Shown: positions 1 through 6,945 of the stretch, in pieces
Layout of the letters: each line of letters starts with the position of its first letter
How positions within the stretch are numbered: position 1 is the stretch's first letter
NCBI GenBank assembly: GCA_964608495.1
Contig: CAZSOQ010000161.1
Span: forward strand, 1 to 12,453
DNA: 12,453 nt
Source of the DNA: JAKORR01 sp964608495
GTDB lineage: Bacteria; Armatimonadota; Zipacnadia; Zipacnadales; FEN-943
Direction of reading: 5' to 3'
The notes under the pieces: model-generated
Database searches by the model: none
What the model saw: the letters and a program-made list of their open reading frames with translations, nothing else
Told to the model about the DNA's origin: nothing
Program-made: the position numbers and the translations under genes

Positions 1-118
1 GTGCCCTCCCGCCCCAGGGCGCTGAGGTCACGCTGTTCCGGGGTCCATGGAGCGCCCTCCGCCATGCAGGTTCCCCGTCCCTCCGGGGGAAGACCCACCC
101 CCAAGGGAGGAATCAACG

Positions 119-2143
119 ATGCTCACCGGCTTCGCTTGCTTCGCCATCGCCCTGCTCGCCCTCGCGGCGAGCTCCGCGGGCCGCCGCAAGGCCCACGTCT
201 TCCACGTCGCCCCCGACGGCGACGACCGGTGGTCCGGCGCCGGCGCGCGCCCCAAGGCCGACGGCTCCGACGGTCCCCTCGCGACCCTCGAGGGCGCCCG
301 TGACGCTATCCGCAAGCTCAGGGCCGCTGGGGCCCTCACCGGCCCCGTCCAGGTCAGGCTCCGCGGCGGCACTTACTTCCTGCGCAGGCCGCTCGTCCTC
401 AAGGCCCAGGACTCCGGCACCGAGGACTGTCCCATCACCTACATGGCCGCGCCGGGCGAGCAGGCCGTCATCAGCGGCGGCCGGCTTCTCACCGGCTGGC
501 AGCCGGCCGAGGTGAACGGCAGGAAGGCCTGGGCCCTCGAGCTGCCCGACGTGGCCGCCGGCCGGTGGTACTTCCGTCAGCTCTGGGTGAACGGCGAGCG
601 CCGCTTTCGCCCGCGCCTGCCGCACGCCAAGTGGACCTTCTTCGACGGCCTGCTGGACATAGACGCCGGTACCCCCTGGGCCTCGGGCCAGAGCCGCGCC
701 CGCTTCAAGCCCGGCGAGATCCGTAAGTGGCGCAATCTCGGCGACTGCGAGGTGGTCTTCCTTACGCTCTGGCGCGAGTCGCGCATGCCCATCGCCGACG
801 TGGACACCCGCAGGCGCATCGTCCACTTCGCCAAGCCCAGCAGCACCCGCCTCACCGAGGACTTCCACATGAAGCCCGGCCGCTACTACGTGGACAATGT
901 CTTCGAGGCCCTGGACCGTCCGGGCGAGTGGTATCTCGATAGGGGAGACGGGATTCTCTACTACCTCCCTCGCCGCGGCGAGAAGCCCGACGAGGTCGAG
1001 GTCATCGCGCCCTGCCTCGAGGCCCTGGTGCGCGTGGAGGGCGACGCCGGAGGCAAGAACCCGGTCCACGACGTCCACTTCCGCGGCCTGACCTTCTCCC
1101 ATACCCAGTGGGAGCTCCCCGCGGACACCTCGGGCGCGATGCAGGCCGCCGTCACGGTGCCCGGCGCGCTGTACCTGCGCGGCGCCCAGCGCTGCAGCTT
1201 CACGGCCTGCACCGTCGCGCACCTGGGCACCTACGCTGTCGAGTTCGACAAGGGCTGCGGCGACAACCGCGTCTCGCGGTGCGAACTGCACGACCTGGGT
1301 GCCGGCGGGGTCAAGATCGGCCACGGCTCGACGGCCACTGAGGTCGCCGACTGCCGGATCCACGACGGCGGCCACCTCTTCCACAGCGCCGTGGGTGTCT
1401 GGATCGGTGACAGCGGCCACAACAGCGTGGTCCACAACGAGATCCACGACTTCTACTACACCGGCATCTCCGTGGGCTGGACGTGGGGCTACGGCAAGAG
1501 CAACGCCACGCACAATATCGTCGAGTGGAATCACATCTACAACCTGGGCAAGGGCCTGCTTAGCGACATGGGCGGCATCTACACCCTCGGCATCTCGCCG
1601 GGCACAAAGCTGCGGCACAACCTCATCCACGACGTCGAGGCCTACGCCTACGGCGGCTGGGGCATCTACCCCGACGAGGGCAGCACCGAGATCCTCATCG
1701 AGAACAACATCGTCTACCGCACAAAGACCGGCGGATTCCATCAGCACTATGGGCGCGAGAATCTTGTGCGCAACAATGTCTTCGCCTTCGCCCGCCTCGG
1801 CCAGGTCCAGCGCACGCGGGTCGAGGAACACATCTCCTTCATCTTCGAGGGCAACATCGTCTACTGGGACCGCGGCCCGCTCCTGCACGGCAACTGGACG
1901 GAGCCCGCGGCACGCTTCGACCGCAACTGCTACTGGCGCGTCGGGGGCAAGCGCTTCGACTTCGCGGGGCGCAAGCTCGAGGAGTGGCAGGCGCTGGGGC
2001 AGGACGTGCACAGCATCGTGGCCGACCCCGGCTTCGCGGCCCCCGAGGAGGGCGACTTCTCGCTGAAGCCCGACTCGCCGGCCGTGAAGGGGATCGGCTT
2101 CCGGCCGATAGACCTGAGCAAGGTGGGCCCCAGGCGGCGGTAG
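119..2143 (+). CDS. Secreted right-handed parallel beta-helix protein, GH141-like
   Basis: A 674-residue protein starting at ATG 119, chosen because GGGAGG (105-110) lies 8 bases upstream and a signal peptide begins there (hydrophobic core about residues 4-20, small residues before GRRK). After it come features typical of GH141-like and related beta-helix glycosidases: VAPDGDD near 30, a GPLATLEGARDAI stretch (52-64), LRGGTYFL (81-88), DSGTEDCPITY (98-108) and ISGGRLLTGW (118-127). Residues 257-287 hold the YYVDN...GEWYLDR...LYYLPRRGE region. Asn/His/Gly-rich coils run from about 320 to 560, including LSDMGGIYTLG (481-491) and GWGIYPDEGSTE (513-524). It probably cleaves plant or algal polysaccharide side chains or xylan outside the cytoplasm; the substrate cannot be read from sequence. 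Catalytic residues were not assigned. A gap of 397 bases separates it from the transporter gene, so it is probably a separate transcript. Fold confidence is high, the exact GH family moderate. Confidence 0.85.
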   Translation: MLTGFACFAIALLALAASSAGRRKAHVFHVAPDGDDRWSGAGARPKADGSDGPLATLEGARDAIRKLRAAGALTGPVQVRLRGGTYFLRRPLVLKAQDSGTEDCPITYMAAPGEQAVISGGRLLTGWQPAEVNGRKAWALELPDVAAGRWYFRQLWVNGERRFRPRLPHAKWTFFDGLLDIDAGTPWASGQSRARFKPGEIRKWRNLGDCEVVFLTLWRESRMPIADVDTRRRIVHFAKPSSTRLTEDFHMKPGRYYVDNVFEALDRPGEWYLDRGDGILYYLPRRGEKPDEVEVIAPCLEALVRVEGDAGGKNPVHDVHFRGLTFSHTQWELPADTSGAMQAAVTVPGALYLRGAQRCSFTACTVAHLGTYAVEFDKGCGDNRVSRCELHDLGAGGVKIGHGSTATEVADCRIHDGGHLFHSAVGVWIGDSGHNSVVHNEIHDFYYTGISVGWTWGYGKSNATHNIVEWNHIYNLGKGLLSDMGGIYTLGISPGTKLRHNLIHDVEAYAYGGWGIYPDEGSTEILIENNIVYRTKTGGFHQHYGRENLVRNNVFAFARLGQVQRTRVEEHISFIFEGNIVYWDRGPLLHGNWTEPAARFDRNCYWRVGGKRFDFAGRKLEEWQALGQDVHSIVADPGFAAPEEGDFSLKPDSPAVKGIGFRPIDLSKVGPRRR

Positions 2144-2149
2144 ATGCAC
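2134..2149 (+). repeat. 16-base direct repeat spanning a stop codon, copy 1
   Basis: GCGGCGGTAGATGCAC covers the last arginine codons, the TAG stop and eight following bases of the beta-helix gene. The identical 16 bases occur at 5018-5033 across the stop of the binding protein-permease gene. Part of the match may reflect two CGG codons before TAG, but the eight bases after the stop are non-coding and also identical. Confidence 0.5.
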
Positions 2150-2211
2150 GGTCGGGCGCCTCGGATGTCGCGGGCGGCGTAGGATGCCCGGCGACTCGTG
2201 ACGCAGCGGCT

Positions 2212-2342
2212 CTTGTGGGAGGCGATGGGGCGATTTGTGCCCCCTCGGCGACTGCGGAGGGAATCCCCTCAGCCGAGCCCACAGCAGACCGGCCTGCAAG
2301 GCCGTCGCCCTGGCGCACAAACCGCACCAGGCCTCCCACAAG
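2212..2342. repeat. Nested inverted repeat, REP/MITE-like or structured RNA
   Basis: Outer arms are a perfect 12-base inverted repeat: CTTGTGGGAGGC (2212-2223) and GCCTCCCACAAG (2331-2342). Inside them TTTGTGC (2234-2240) pairs with GCACAAA (2315-2321). Further in, CTCGGC (2244-2249) pairs with GCCGAG (2272-2277), and GAGGG (2257-2261) with CCCTC (2266-2270) around a 4-base loop. Four nested arms in 131 bases indicate either a dispersed palindromic repeat or a structured transcript. It could also act as terminator of the beta-helix gene, although no T-run follows. No transposase is adjacent. Confidence 0.55.
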
Positions 2343-2372
2343 GTGCACAGACCGCACCAGGGTGCCCACTGA
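2313..2372. repeat. Two tandem 30-base repeats
   Basis: GCACAAACCGCACCAGG (2315-2331) recurs as GCACAGACCGCACCAGG (2345-2361), with 16 of 17 bases identical and a period of 30 bases; the remainder of each unit is only partly similar. The first unit contains the right-hand outer arm of the adjacent inverted repeat. With two copies and no spacer pattern it is not a CRISPR array. Confidence 0.5.
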
Positions 2373-2444
2373 CTGCCTGCCGCTCCAGGCCCGCCACTGG
2401 CTCCGGGCCGAAGGGGGCCCCCTCGTGATGGTCGGCCGCCACCC

Positions 2445-2474
2445 TTGACGCTTTGCCGTACCCTCGCGCATCAT
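2445..2474 (+). promoter_or_regulatory. Candidate sigma70-type promoter of the binding protein-permease gene
   Basis: TTGACG (2445-2450) matches five of six bases of the -35 consensus. Eighteen bases later CATCAT (2469-2474) matches four of six bases of the -10 consensus and is followed by GC, as are the other two candidate -10 boxes in this window. Transcription would start near 2481, giving a leader of about 60 bases before ATG 2541. Inferred from sequence only. Confidence 0.4.
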
Positions 2475-2540
2475 GCAGGCGGACCGGCGCGCGGCTCCGC
2501 CCGTGCCCGCCAAGGGAATCCACAGGGAGTCTCCCACCTG

Positions 2541-5027
2541 ATGCGTCCTGTCGCCTGCCTGCTCGCCGCGGTGGTTCTGGGCCTCGGGTGCGCGCGAGGC
2601 GCCGAGCCCGAGAAGACGCGCCTGGTCGTCTGGGGCCTGCCCTCGGGCGAGTGGACCTACGGGCGCGACGCGGCCATCGAGGAGTTCGAGCGCAGGCACC
2701 CGGACGTGGACGTGGTTTCCCTGTCCATGGGCGCGGGCGGCATGAACCCGCAGAAGCTCATGACCAGCGTCGTCGGCCGCGTTCCCCCCGACGTCGTGGA
2801 CCAGGACCGCTTCACCATCGGCGACTGGGCGTCCCGCGACGCCTTCATGGCCCTGGACGACCTGATCGCCAGGGACAGCGGGCCGGACGCGATCCGCGAC
2901 GAGGACTACTACCCCGCCTGCTGGCAGGAGGCTACCTACGGGGGCCACGTCTACGCCATCCCCTACACCACCGACGACCGGGCGCTGTACTGGAACAAGA
3001 CCCTCTTCCGCGAGGCCGGCCTGGACCCCGACAAGCCGCCGAGGACGTGGGAGGAGCTGCTCGACCTGGCGGTCAAGGTCACCAGCTACAACGAGGACGG
3101 CACCTTCGACTGCATCGGCTTCATCCCGAACTTCGGCAATAGCTGGCTATACCTGTATAGCTGGCAGGCCGAGGGCGAGTTCATGTCGCCCGACGGTCGC
3201 ACCTGCACGCTGTACAACCCCCAGACCGTGGAGGCCCTGCAGTTCATGGTGCGCTGCTACGATGAGCTCAAGGGAGCCGAGCGCATCGGGGCCTTCCAGT
3301 CCACCTTCCAGCCCAACGAGCTGGACCCCTTCCTCACCGGCAAGGTCGCCATGAAGATAGACGGCAACTGGGTGCTCGACCAGATCGCCCGCTACTCGCC
3401 CAGCCTGGATTTCGGCACGGCCCCGGCCCCCGTCCCGGCGGCCCGTCTCCGTGCCGAGGGCCGGTTCAAGGGCAAGGACCCCTTCATCACCTGGTCGGGC
3501 GGCTTCTCCTTCGCGGTGCCCCGCAGCGCGCGTCACGTGAAGGAAGCCTGGGAGTTCATCAAGTGGATGAACTCCGTGCAGGGCAACCTGATCATGCACC
3601 GCGCCCAGCAGCAGTACAACGCCGCCCGGGGGCGGCTCTACGTGCCCACAATGTCGGCGAACCAGAGGGTCAACGAGGTGATCTTCCGGGAGTTCGCCCC
3701 CGAGGAGCCGCGCCTGCGCCAGCCCCTGCGCATGTTCCTCGACCTGATGCCCGTGTCGCGCTTCCGGCCTGTCACCTTCGTCGGCCAGAAGCTGTGGGAC
3801 GAGCACGTGCGGGCCTTCGAGCTGGCGATCCACCACAAGGCGACGCCCGAGGACGCCCTGCGGAAGGGCCAGCAGGCCGTGCAGCGCGAGCTGGACGACT
3901 TCTTCCGCCTCCGGCAGTATCCCCTGCTCCACTGGGGGTACGTCTACGCGCTGCTGGCCGTCGTCGTCCTGGCGCTGCTCGGTGCGGCCGTCCTGCACTT
4001 CCGCCGCCGTCCGCTGGCGCGCATGGCCCGCGAGGAAGCCGTGGCGGCCTATGTCTTCGTGTCGCCGTGGATCATCGGCTTCGTGGTGTTCACCATCGGC
4101 CCGATCGTCGCGTCGCTCGTGTTCAGCTTCTGCGCCTACGACGTGCTGCACCCGGCGCGGTGGGTGGGTCTGGACAACTACCGCCAGCTCCTCGGGCTCA
4201 GCGGCCTCAAGGTCCACCTCCTCGATGGCCTGTCCGAGGCCCGCCAGTGGTGGCAGTATCTCCAGCCCGGGCGCTACTTCGCCGTCACGGCCCAGGCCTC
4301 GGACCCCATCTGCTGGCGCGGCATCTACAACGCCCTGTACCTGAGCTTCTGGGGCATCCCCCTGGGGATGACGATCAGCCTGGGGATCGCCCTGCTGCTG
4401 AACATGAAGGTCAAGGCGATGTCCTGGTACCGAACGGCCTACTACATGCCCGCGATCACGCCGGCCGTCGCCGCCGCGCTACTGTGGCCGTGGCTGCTGA
4501 ACCCAGAGCTGGGCCTGGTCAACCTGGCCTGGAGGCACACGCTGACCGCCTGGCTGGGCATCGCGCCGCCGCCGTGGCTGGCGGGCGAGCTGTGGAGCAA
4601 GCCCAGCTACGTCATGATGGGCCTGTGGGGGGCCGGCGGGGCCATGATCCTCTGGCTCGCGGGCCTGCAGGGCATACCCAAGCACCTGTATGAGGCAGCC
4701 GAGATAGACGGGGCCGGCTTCTGGGCGCGCTTTCGCAACGTGACGCTGCCCATGCTCACGCCCTACATCTTCTTCAACCTCATCATGGGCACCATCGGGT
4801 CGCTCCAGAGGTTCACGGAGATCTACATCATGAGCGGGCCGCAGGGCGGGCCCGTGGACAGCACCATGGTGCCCGTGCTCTACCTGTTCAACAACGCCTT
4901 CCAGTACTTCAAAATGGGGTACGCGTCGGCGTGGGCGTGGATACTGTTCGTCGTGATTCTGGGGCTGACGCTGATCCAGCTCAAGCTGGCGCGGTTGTGG
5001 GTGTACTACGAGTCGGAGCGGCGGTAG
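2541..5027 (+). CDS. Fusion of CUT1 sugar-binding protein and MalF-type permease
   Basis: An 828-residue protein joining two normally separate ABC importer subunits. ATG 2541 is preferred over an upstream GTG/TTG-type start because AGGGAGT (2524-2530) precedes it and a signal peptide follows (LLAAVVLGLGCARGA, 7-21; either a weak lipobox at C17 or signal peptidase I cleavage after A21). Residues 25-455 form a family 1-type extracellular solute-binding protein, with YAIPYTTDDRALYWNK (138-153) as a typical stretch. A hydrophobic segment at 464-486 ends in a basic loop (FRRRPLARMAR), returning the chain to the cytoplasm. Residues 500-828 are a MalF/UgpA-type permease with about six membrane segments and an EAA loop (EAAEIDGAG, 718-726, ending TLP at 735-737) that docks the ATPase. 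The partner permease lies at 5709-6845. No ATPase gene is present, so a shared one is likely. The sugar is unknown. Confidence 0.9.
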   Translation: MRPVACLLAAVVLGLGCARGAEPEKTRLVVWGLPSGEWTYGRDAAIEEFERRHPDVDVVSLSMGAGGMNPQKLMTSVVGRVPPDVVDQDRFTIGDWASRDAFMALDDLIARDSGPDAIRDEDYYPACWQEATYGGHVYAIPYTTDDRALYWNKTLFREAGLDPDKPPRTWEELLDLAVKVTSYNEDGTFDCIGFIPNFGNSWLYLYSWQAEGEFMSPDGRTCTLYNPQTVEALQFMVRCYDELKGAERIGAFQSTFQPNELDPFLTGKVAMKIDGNWVLDQIARYSPSLDFGTAPAPVPAARLRAEGRFKGKDPFITWSGGFSFAVPRSARHVKEAWEFIKWMNSVQGNLIMHRAQQQYNAARGRLYVPTMSANQRVNEVIFREFAPEEPRLRQPLRMFLDLMPVSRFRPVTFVGQKLWDEHVRAFELAIHHKATPEDALRKGQQAVQRELDDFFRLRQYPLLHWGYVYALLAVVVLALLGAAVLHFRRRPLARMAREEAVAAYVFVSPWIIGFVVFTIGPIVASLVFSFCAYDVLHPARWVGLDNYRQLLGLSGLKVHLLDGLSEARQWWQYLQPGRYFAVTAQASDPICWRGIYNALYLSFWGIPLGMTISLGIALLLNMKVKAMSWYRTAYYMPAITPAVAAALLWPWLLNPELGLVNLAWRHTLTAWLGIAPPPWLAGELWSKPSYVMMGLWGAGGAMILWLAGLQGIPKHLYEAAEIDGAGFWARFRNVTLPMLTPYIFFNLIMGTIGSLQRFTEIYIMSGPQGGPVDSTMVPVLYLFNNAFQYFKMGYASAWAWILFVVILGLTLIQLKLARLWVYYESERR

Positions 5028-5033
5028 ATGCAC
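5018..5033 (+). repeat. 16-base direct repeat spanning a stop codon, copy 2
   Basis: Identical to 2134-2149. It covers the end of the binding protein-permease gene (TAG 5025-5027) and lies just before the VapBC pair, at the presumed left junction of that insertion. Confidence 0.5.
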
Positions 5034-5045
5034 AAAACAGGGGGC

Positions 5046-5079
5046 TGGTCAGGCATACTACCCCCATGCTATAGTATGC
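5046..5079 (+). promoter_or_regulatory. Candidate vapBC promoter and operator
   Basis: An inverted repeat GCATACTA (5053-5060) and TAGTATGC (5072-5079), with perfect 8-base arms and an 11-base spacer, lies directly upstream of vapB. It overlaps TATAGT (5070-5075), a good -10 box; TGGTCA (5046-5051) 18 bases upstream is a weak -35. VapB-type antitoxins with ribbon-helix-helix folds repress their own operons by binding such palindromes, so this is the likely autoregulatory operator. Transcription would start near 5082, leaving only about 13 bases before ATG 5095. Confidence 0.5.
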
Positions 5080-5094
5080 TCTTGGGTGATGACA

Positions 5095-5298
5095 ATGCGC
5101 ACGACACTGGAGATAGATGACGAGCTCCTGACGGAAGCCGGCAAGCTGTCGGGCAAGAAGACGAAGCGAGCGATCGTCGAGGAGGCGCTGCGGGAGTACG
5201 TGCGCCACAGGCGTCTGGAGCAGTTGGCGGCGATGATGGGGACCCTGGGCCTCGACTTCGGCCTCGAGGACCTGGAGCACATGCGTGATGCTGAGTGA
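5095..5298 (+). CDS. vapB: VapB-type antitoxin
   Basis: A 67-residue protein beginning MRTTLEIDDELL, the usual opening of VapB/DUF2191 antitoxins. The N-terminal beta strand (TTLEID) and following helices (ELLTEAGKL, TKRAIVEEALREYV) fit a ribbon-helix-helix DNA-binding domain. The C-terminal part (about 40-67) would wrap around and block the VapC toxin. ATG 5095 is preferred because the protein then starts like its family and GGTGA (5085-5089) lies 5 bases upstream, although GTG 5086 and ATG 5089 are also in frame. Its end overlaps vapC by 11 bases, indicating translational coupling. It is probably self-repressed through the inverted repeat at 5053-5079. The unusual point is its location, between two subunit genes of one ABC transporter. 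Confidence 0.9.
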   Translation: MRTTLEIDDELLTEAGKLSGKKTKRAIVEEALREYVRHRRLEQLAAMMGTLGLDFGLEDLEHMRDAE

Positions 5299-5722
5299 GC
5301 GGCGCGTCCTGGTGGACACGAGCACGTGGATCGAGGCGATGCGCGGCGGGGGCCGTGCAGCGGAGGCCCTTGCTAGCCTGACGAGGTCAGACCGAGTCGT
5401 CACCTGCGATCTCGTCATCGCGGAGCTGCTGGCCGGCGCCCTTGCCGCGCCGGAGCACGCCCAGGTGCGGCGGTGCCTGGAGGCCGTCCGCCATGTCGCG
5501 ACTCCGGACGGTCTGGGTTGGCGGGCGGGTGAGATCGCGCGGGCGCTGCGTGGTCGCGGCAAGCGCGTGCCGGTCACCGACCTGCTGGTAGCCGCCACGG
5601 CGGAGCACTACGGGCTGGTGCTAGCTCACTGCGACCGGCACTACGAGACCATCGCGGAGGAGGCCGATCTGGAGCTGGTGAGGATCCCGGCCCTGCAGGG
5701 AAGCGACGATGGCGCCGGATAG
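5288..5722 (+). CDS. vapC: VapC-type PIN-domain ribonuclease toxin
   Basis: A 144-residue PIN-domain protein. All four expected acidic metal-binding residues are visible: D10 (LVDTSTW), E46 (VIAELLAG), D98 (PVTDLLVAA) and D116 (HCDRHYE), so the nuclease site looks intact. Family members cleave specific RNAs such as initiator tRNA or 23S rRNA and are inhibited by their VapB partner; the target here is unknown. ATG 5288 lies inside the end of vapB (11-base overlap); a GTG at 5285 is the alternative. Its own last 14 bases overlap the start of the next gene, a sugar permease at 5709, so the toxin-antitoxin pair is translationally linked to the transporter. It is a typical length for the family, with no sign of decay. 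Confidence 0.93.
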   Translation: MLSERRVLVDTSTWIEAMRGGGRAAEALASLTRSDRVVTCDLVIAELLAGALAAPEHAQVRRCLEAVRHVATPDGLGWRAGEIARALRGRGKRVPVTDLLVAATAEHYGLVLAHCDRHYETIAEEADLELVRIPALQGSDDGAG

Positions 5723-6845
5723 GCTGCAGTTCCTCTTGTGGCTGCTGACGATAGCCGGCTGCTACGTGGCCGTAGCGGCGTGGTTCACCATGGTCGCCGA
5801 CGGCGCGCGCCGCAAGCGCTGGGACCTGCCCGGCGGGCTGGTGATCGGCGCCCTGATCCTGCTGGTCGCCTGGCCGCACATCGCCCTTGCCCAGCCCGCC
5901 AAGCTCCTGGTCTTCGCGCTGCTGCTCGGGGGGCTGGCGGGCGTGTACTGGCTGCTGGTGCCGGCCCGGGATCCGAGCTGGCGGGCGCGGCAGCGGCTGA
6001 AGCGGGACGGCTCGCACTCCATCGCCCATCTGGTGCTACTCACGGGCGCCGTCATCTTCACGCTGCCCTTCGTGTGGATGATGATGACGTCGCTCAAGCC
6101 CGAGGACCAGCTCTTCAGCAACCCCGCGGCCCTGCCCGACCCCTTCCTGTGGAGCAACTACCCGCGGGCGCTGGAGTTCCTGGAGCGGGCCCTTCCCACC
6201 GGCTCGCGCTACGGCGCGGTGTTCCTGCTGAACACGCTGTACGTCAGCGGGCTGAGCCTGATCGGCGTGCTACTGAGCAGCTCGCTGGCCGCCTACGCCT
6301 TCGCGCGTCTGCGCTGGCCCGGCCGCGACGCCCTGTTCGTGACGCTCCTGGCGACGATGATGTTGCCGGCGGCGGTGACGATGATCCCGGTGTTCATGAT
6401 CTACCGCCAGCTCGGGTGGGTGGACACCTTGCGGCCTCTGTGGCTGCCGGGCTTCTTCGCGATACCCTTCTACGTGTTCCTGCTGCGGCAGTTCTTCATG
6501 ACGATCCCACGGGAGCTGGAGGACGCGGCGAAGATAGACGGCTGCGGGTACTTCCGCACCTACTGGGGGATCATGCTGCCGCAGATCAAGCCGGCGCTGG
6601 CGGCGGTGGCGATCATGCACTTCCTGGCGACGTGGAACGACTTCATGGGGCCGCTGATCTACATCAGCTCGCCGGAGAAGATGACGGGGTCGTACGCGCT
6701 GCAGCTCTTCCAGTCGGCGCACGGTGGGGAATGGGCGTTGCTGATGGCGGCGGCGACGTTGTGGACGGTGCCGATCCTGGCGCTGTTCTTCTTCACGCAG
6801 CGCTACTTCATCCAGGGCGTGACCCTGACGGGGATGAAGGGCTGA
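5709..6845 (+). CDS. MalG-type sugar ABC transporter permease with N-terminal extension
   Basis: A 378-residue inner-membrane protein, the second permease half of the CUT1 importer begun at 2541-5027. Residues 100-378 match the MalG/UgpE type: a first membrane segment near 106-125 followed by MMMTSLKPEDQLF, a region with NTLYVSG (175-181), and the EAA loop (DAAKIDGCG, 272-280, ending MLP at 289-291). The C-terminus is FIQGVTLTGMKG. It is about 95 residues longer than usual, because three extra hydrophobic segments precede the core (about 8-29, 43-60, 66-84). The start at ATG 5709 overlaps the end of vapC and has AGGGAAG (5697-5703) upstream. The final 31 codons are repeated at 8789-8881 beyond the ATPase-PIN module, so the present 3' end may derive from the inserted DNA. 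Confidence 0.92.
   Translation: MAPDRLQFLLWLLTIAGCYVAVAAWFTMVADGARRKRWDLPGGLVIGALILLVAWPHIALAQPAKLLVFALLLGGLAGVYWLLVPARDPSWRARQRLKRDGSHSIAHLVLLTGAVIFTLPFVWMMMTSLKPEDQLFSNPAALPDPFLWSNYPRALEFLERALPTGSRYGAVFLLNTLYVSGLSLIGVLLSSSLAAYAFARLRWPGRDALFVTLLATMMLPAAVTMIPVFMIYRQLGWVDTLRPLWLPGFFAIPFYVFLLRQFFMTIPRELEDAAKIDGCGYFRTYWGIMLPQIKPALAAVAIMHFLATWNDFMGPLIYISSPEKMTGSYALQLFQSAHGGEWALLMAAATLWTVPILALFFFTQRYFIQGVTLTGMKG
6750..6845 (+). repeat. Direct repeat, left copy (3' end of permease gene)
   Basis: The last 31 codons and stop of the permease gene, matched at 8789-8884 with an offset of 2039 bases. Over the 93 coding bases there are four differences. Three are synonymous third-position changes and one changes Thr to Ala; the stop codons also differ (TGA here, TAG there). 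The pattern indicates that the copies diverged while both were coding, rather than by recent duplication at this site. Confidence 0.9.
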
Positions 6846-6869
6846 GAGCACCCTCGGACACGCACGCCA

Positions 6870-6912
6870 CTGCTCTGGCCCCGAGCAGGCGGCCGATGGT
6901 AGAATGCTCGGG
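6870..6912 (+). promoter_or_regulatory. Candidate promoter and operator of the ATPase-PIN module
   Basis: TAGAAT (6900-6905) matches five of six bases of the -10 consensus; no good -35 is seen. CCCGAGCA (6880-6887) and TGCTCGGG (6905-6912) form a perfect 8-base inverted repeat flanking and overlapping the -10 box, so they could bind a repressor. The same GAGCAG can also pair with CTGCTC (6870-6875) across a 7-base loop, which gives three half-sites or two mutually exclusive hairpins. No obvious repressor gene lies in the module. Confidence 0.4.
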
Positions 6913-6945
6913 TATCTCGGCTGACGCCCGGGGGAGAGGCTGAAA

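Larger units (their letters stand above)
2144..2540. other. 397-base intergenic region with palindromic repeats and a promoter
   Basis: No credible gene is seen here; the open frames on both strands are low-complexity by-products of high GC. The stretch holds a nested inverted repeat (2212-2342), a 30-base tandem repeat (2313-2372), a perfect 12-base palindrome AGGGGGCCCCCT (2412-2423), and a candidate promoter (2445-2474) for the downstream transporter gene. AGGGAGT (2524-2530) is the likely ribosome binding site of that gene. Confidence 0.6.

Noticed and set aside
71..91. TTCCCC/GGGGAA hairpin before the beta-helix gene
   Set aside because: The 6-base GC-rich stem is common by chance at this base composition and has no T-run or conserved riboswitch feature.
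1..118. Possible end of a preceding gene or a short leader gene
   Set aside because: All three forward frames were read. None gives a recognisable protein end; the frame starting GTG at 1 runs into the beta-helix gene in another phase. No support for a gene.
113..2341. Very long open frame on the minus strand (742 codons) opposite the beta-helix gene
   Set aside because: It mirrors the + strand gene codon by codon in high-GC DNA, its product is low-complexity and rich in Ala, Val, Gly and Asp, and it has no recognisable domain.
2313..2372. Short tandem repeat considered as a CRISPR fragment
   Set aside because: There are only two imperfect units, directly adjacent and without unique spacers, and no cas gene is present.
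2445..2540. Upstream start for the binding protein-permease gene
   Set aside because: Starting at 2445 would place 32 residues before the signal peptide and would make the candidate -35 box coding. ATG 2541 has a ribosome binding site and a proper signal peptide.
1839..2948. Minus-strand open frame of 369 codons across the first intergenic gap
   Set aside because: It overlaps the ends of two well-supported genes and its translation is Arg/Pro/Ser-rich without domains, as expected of a high-GC by-product.
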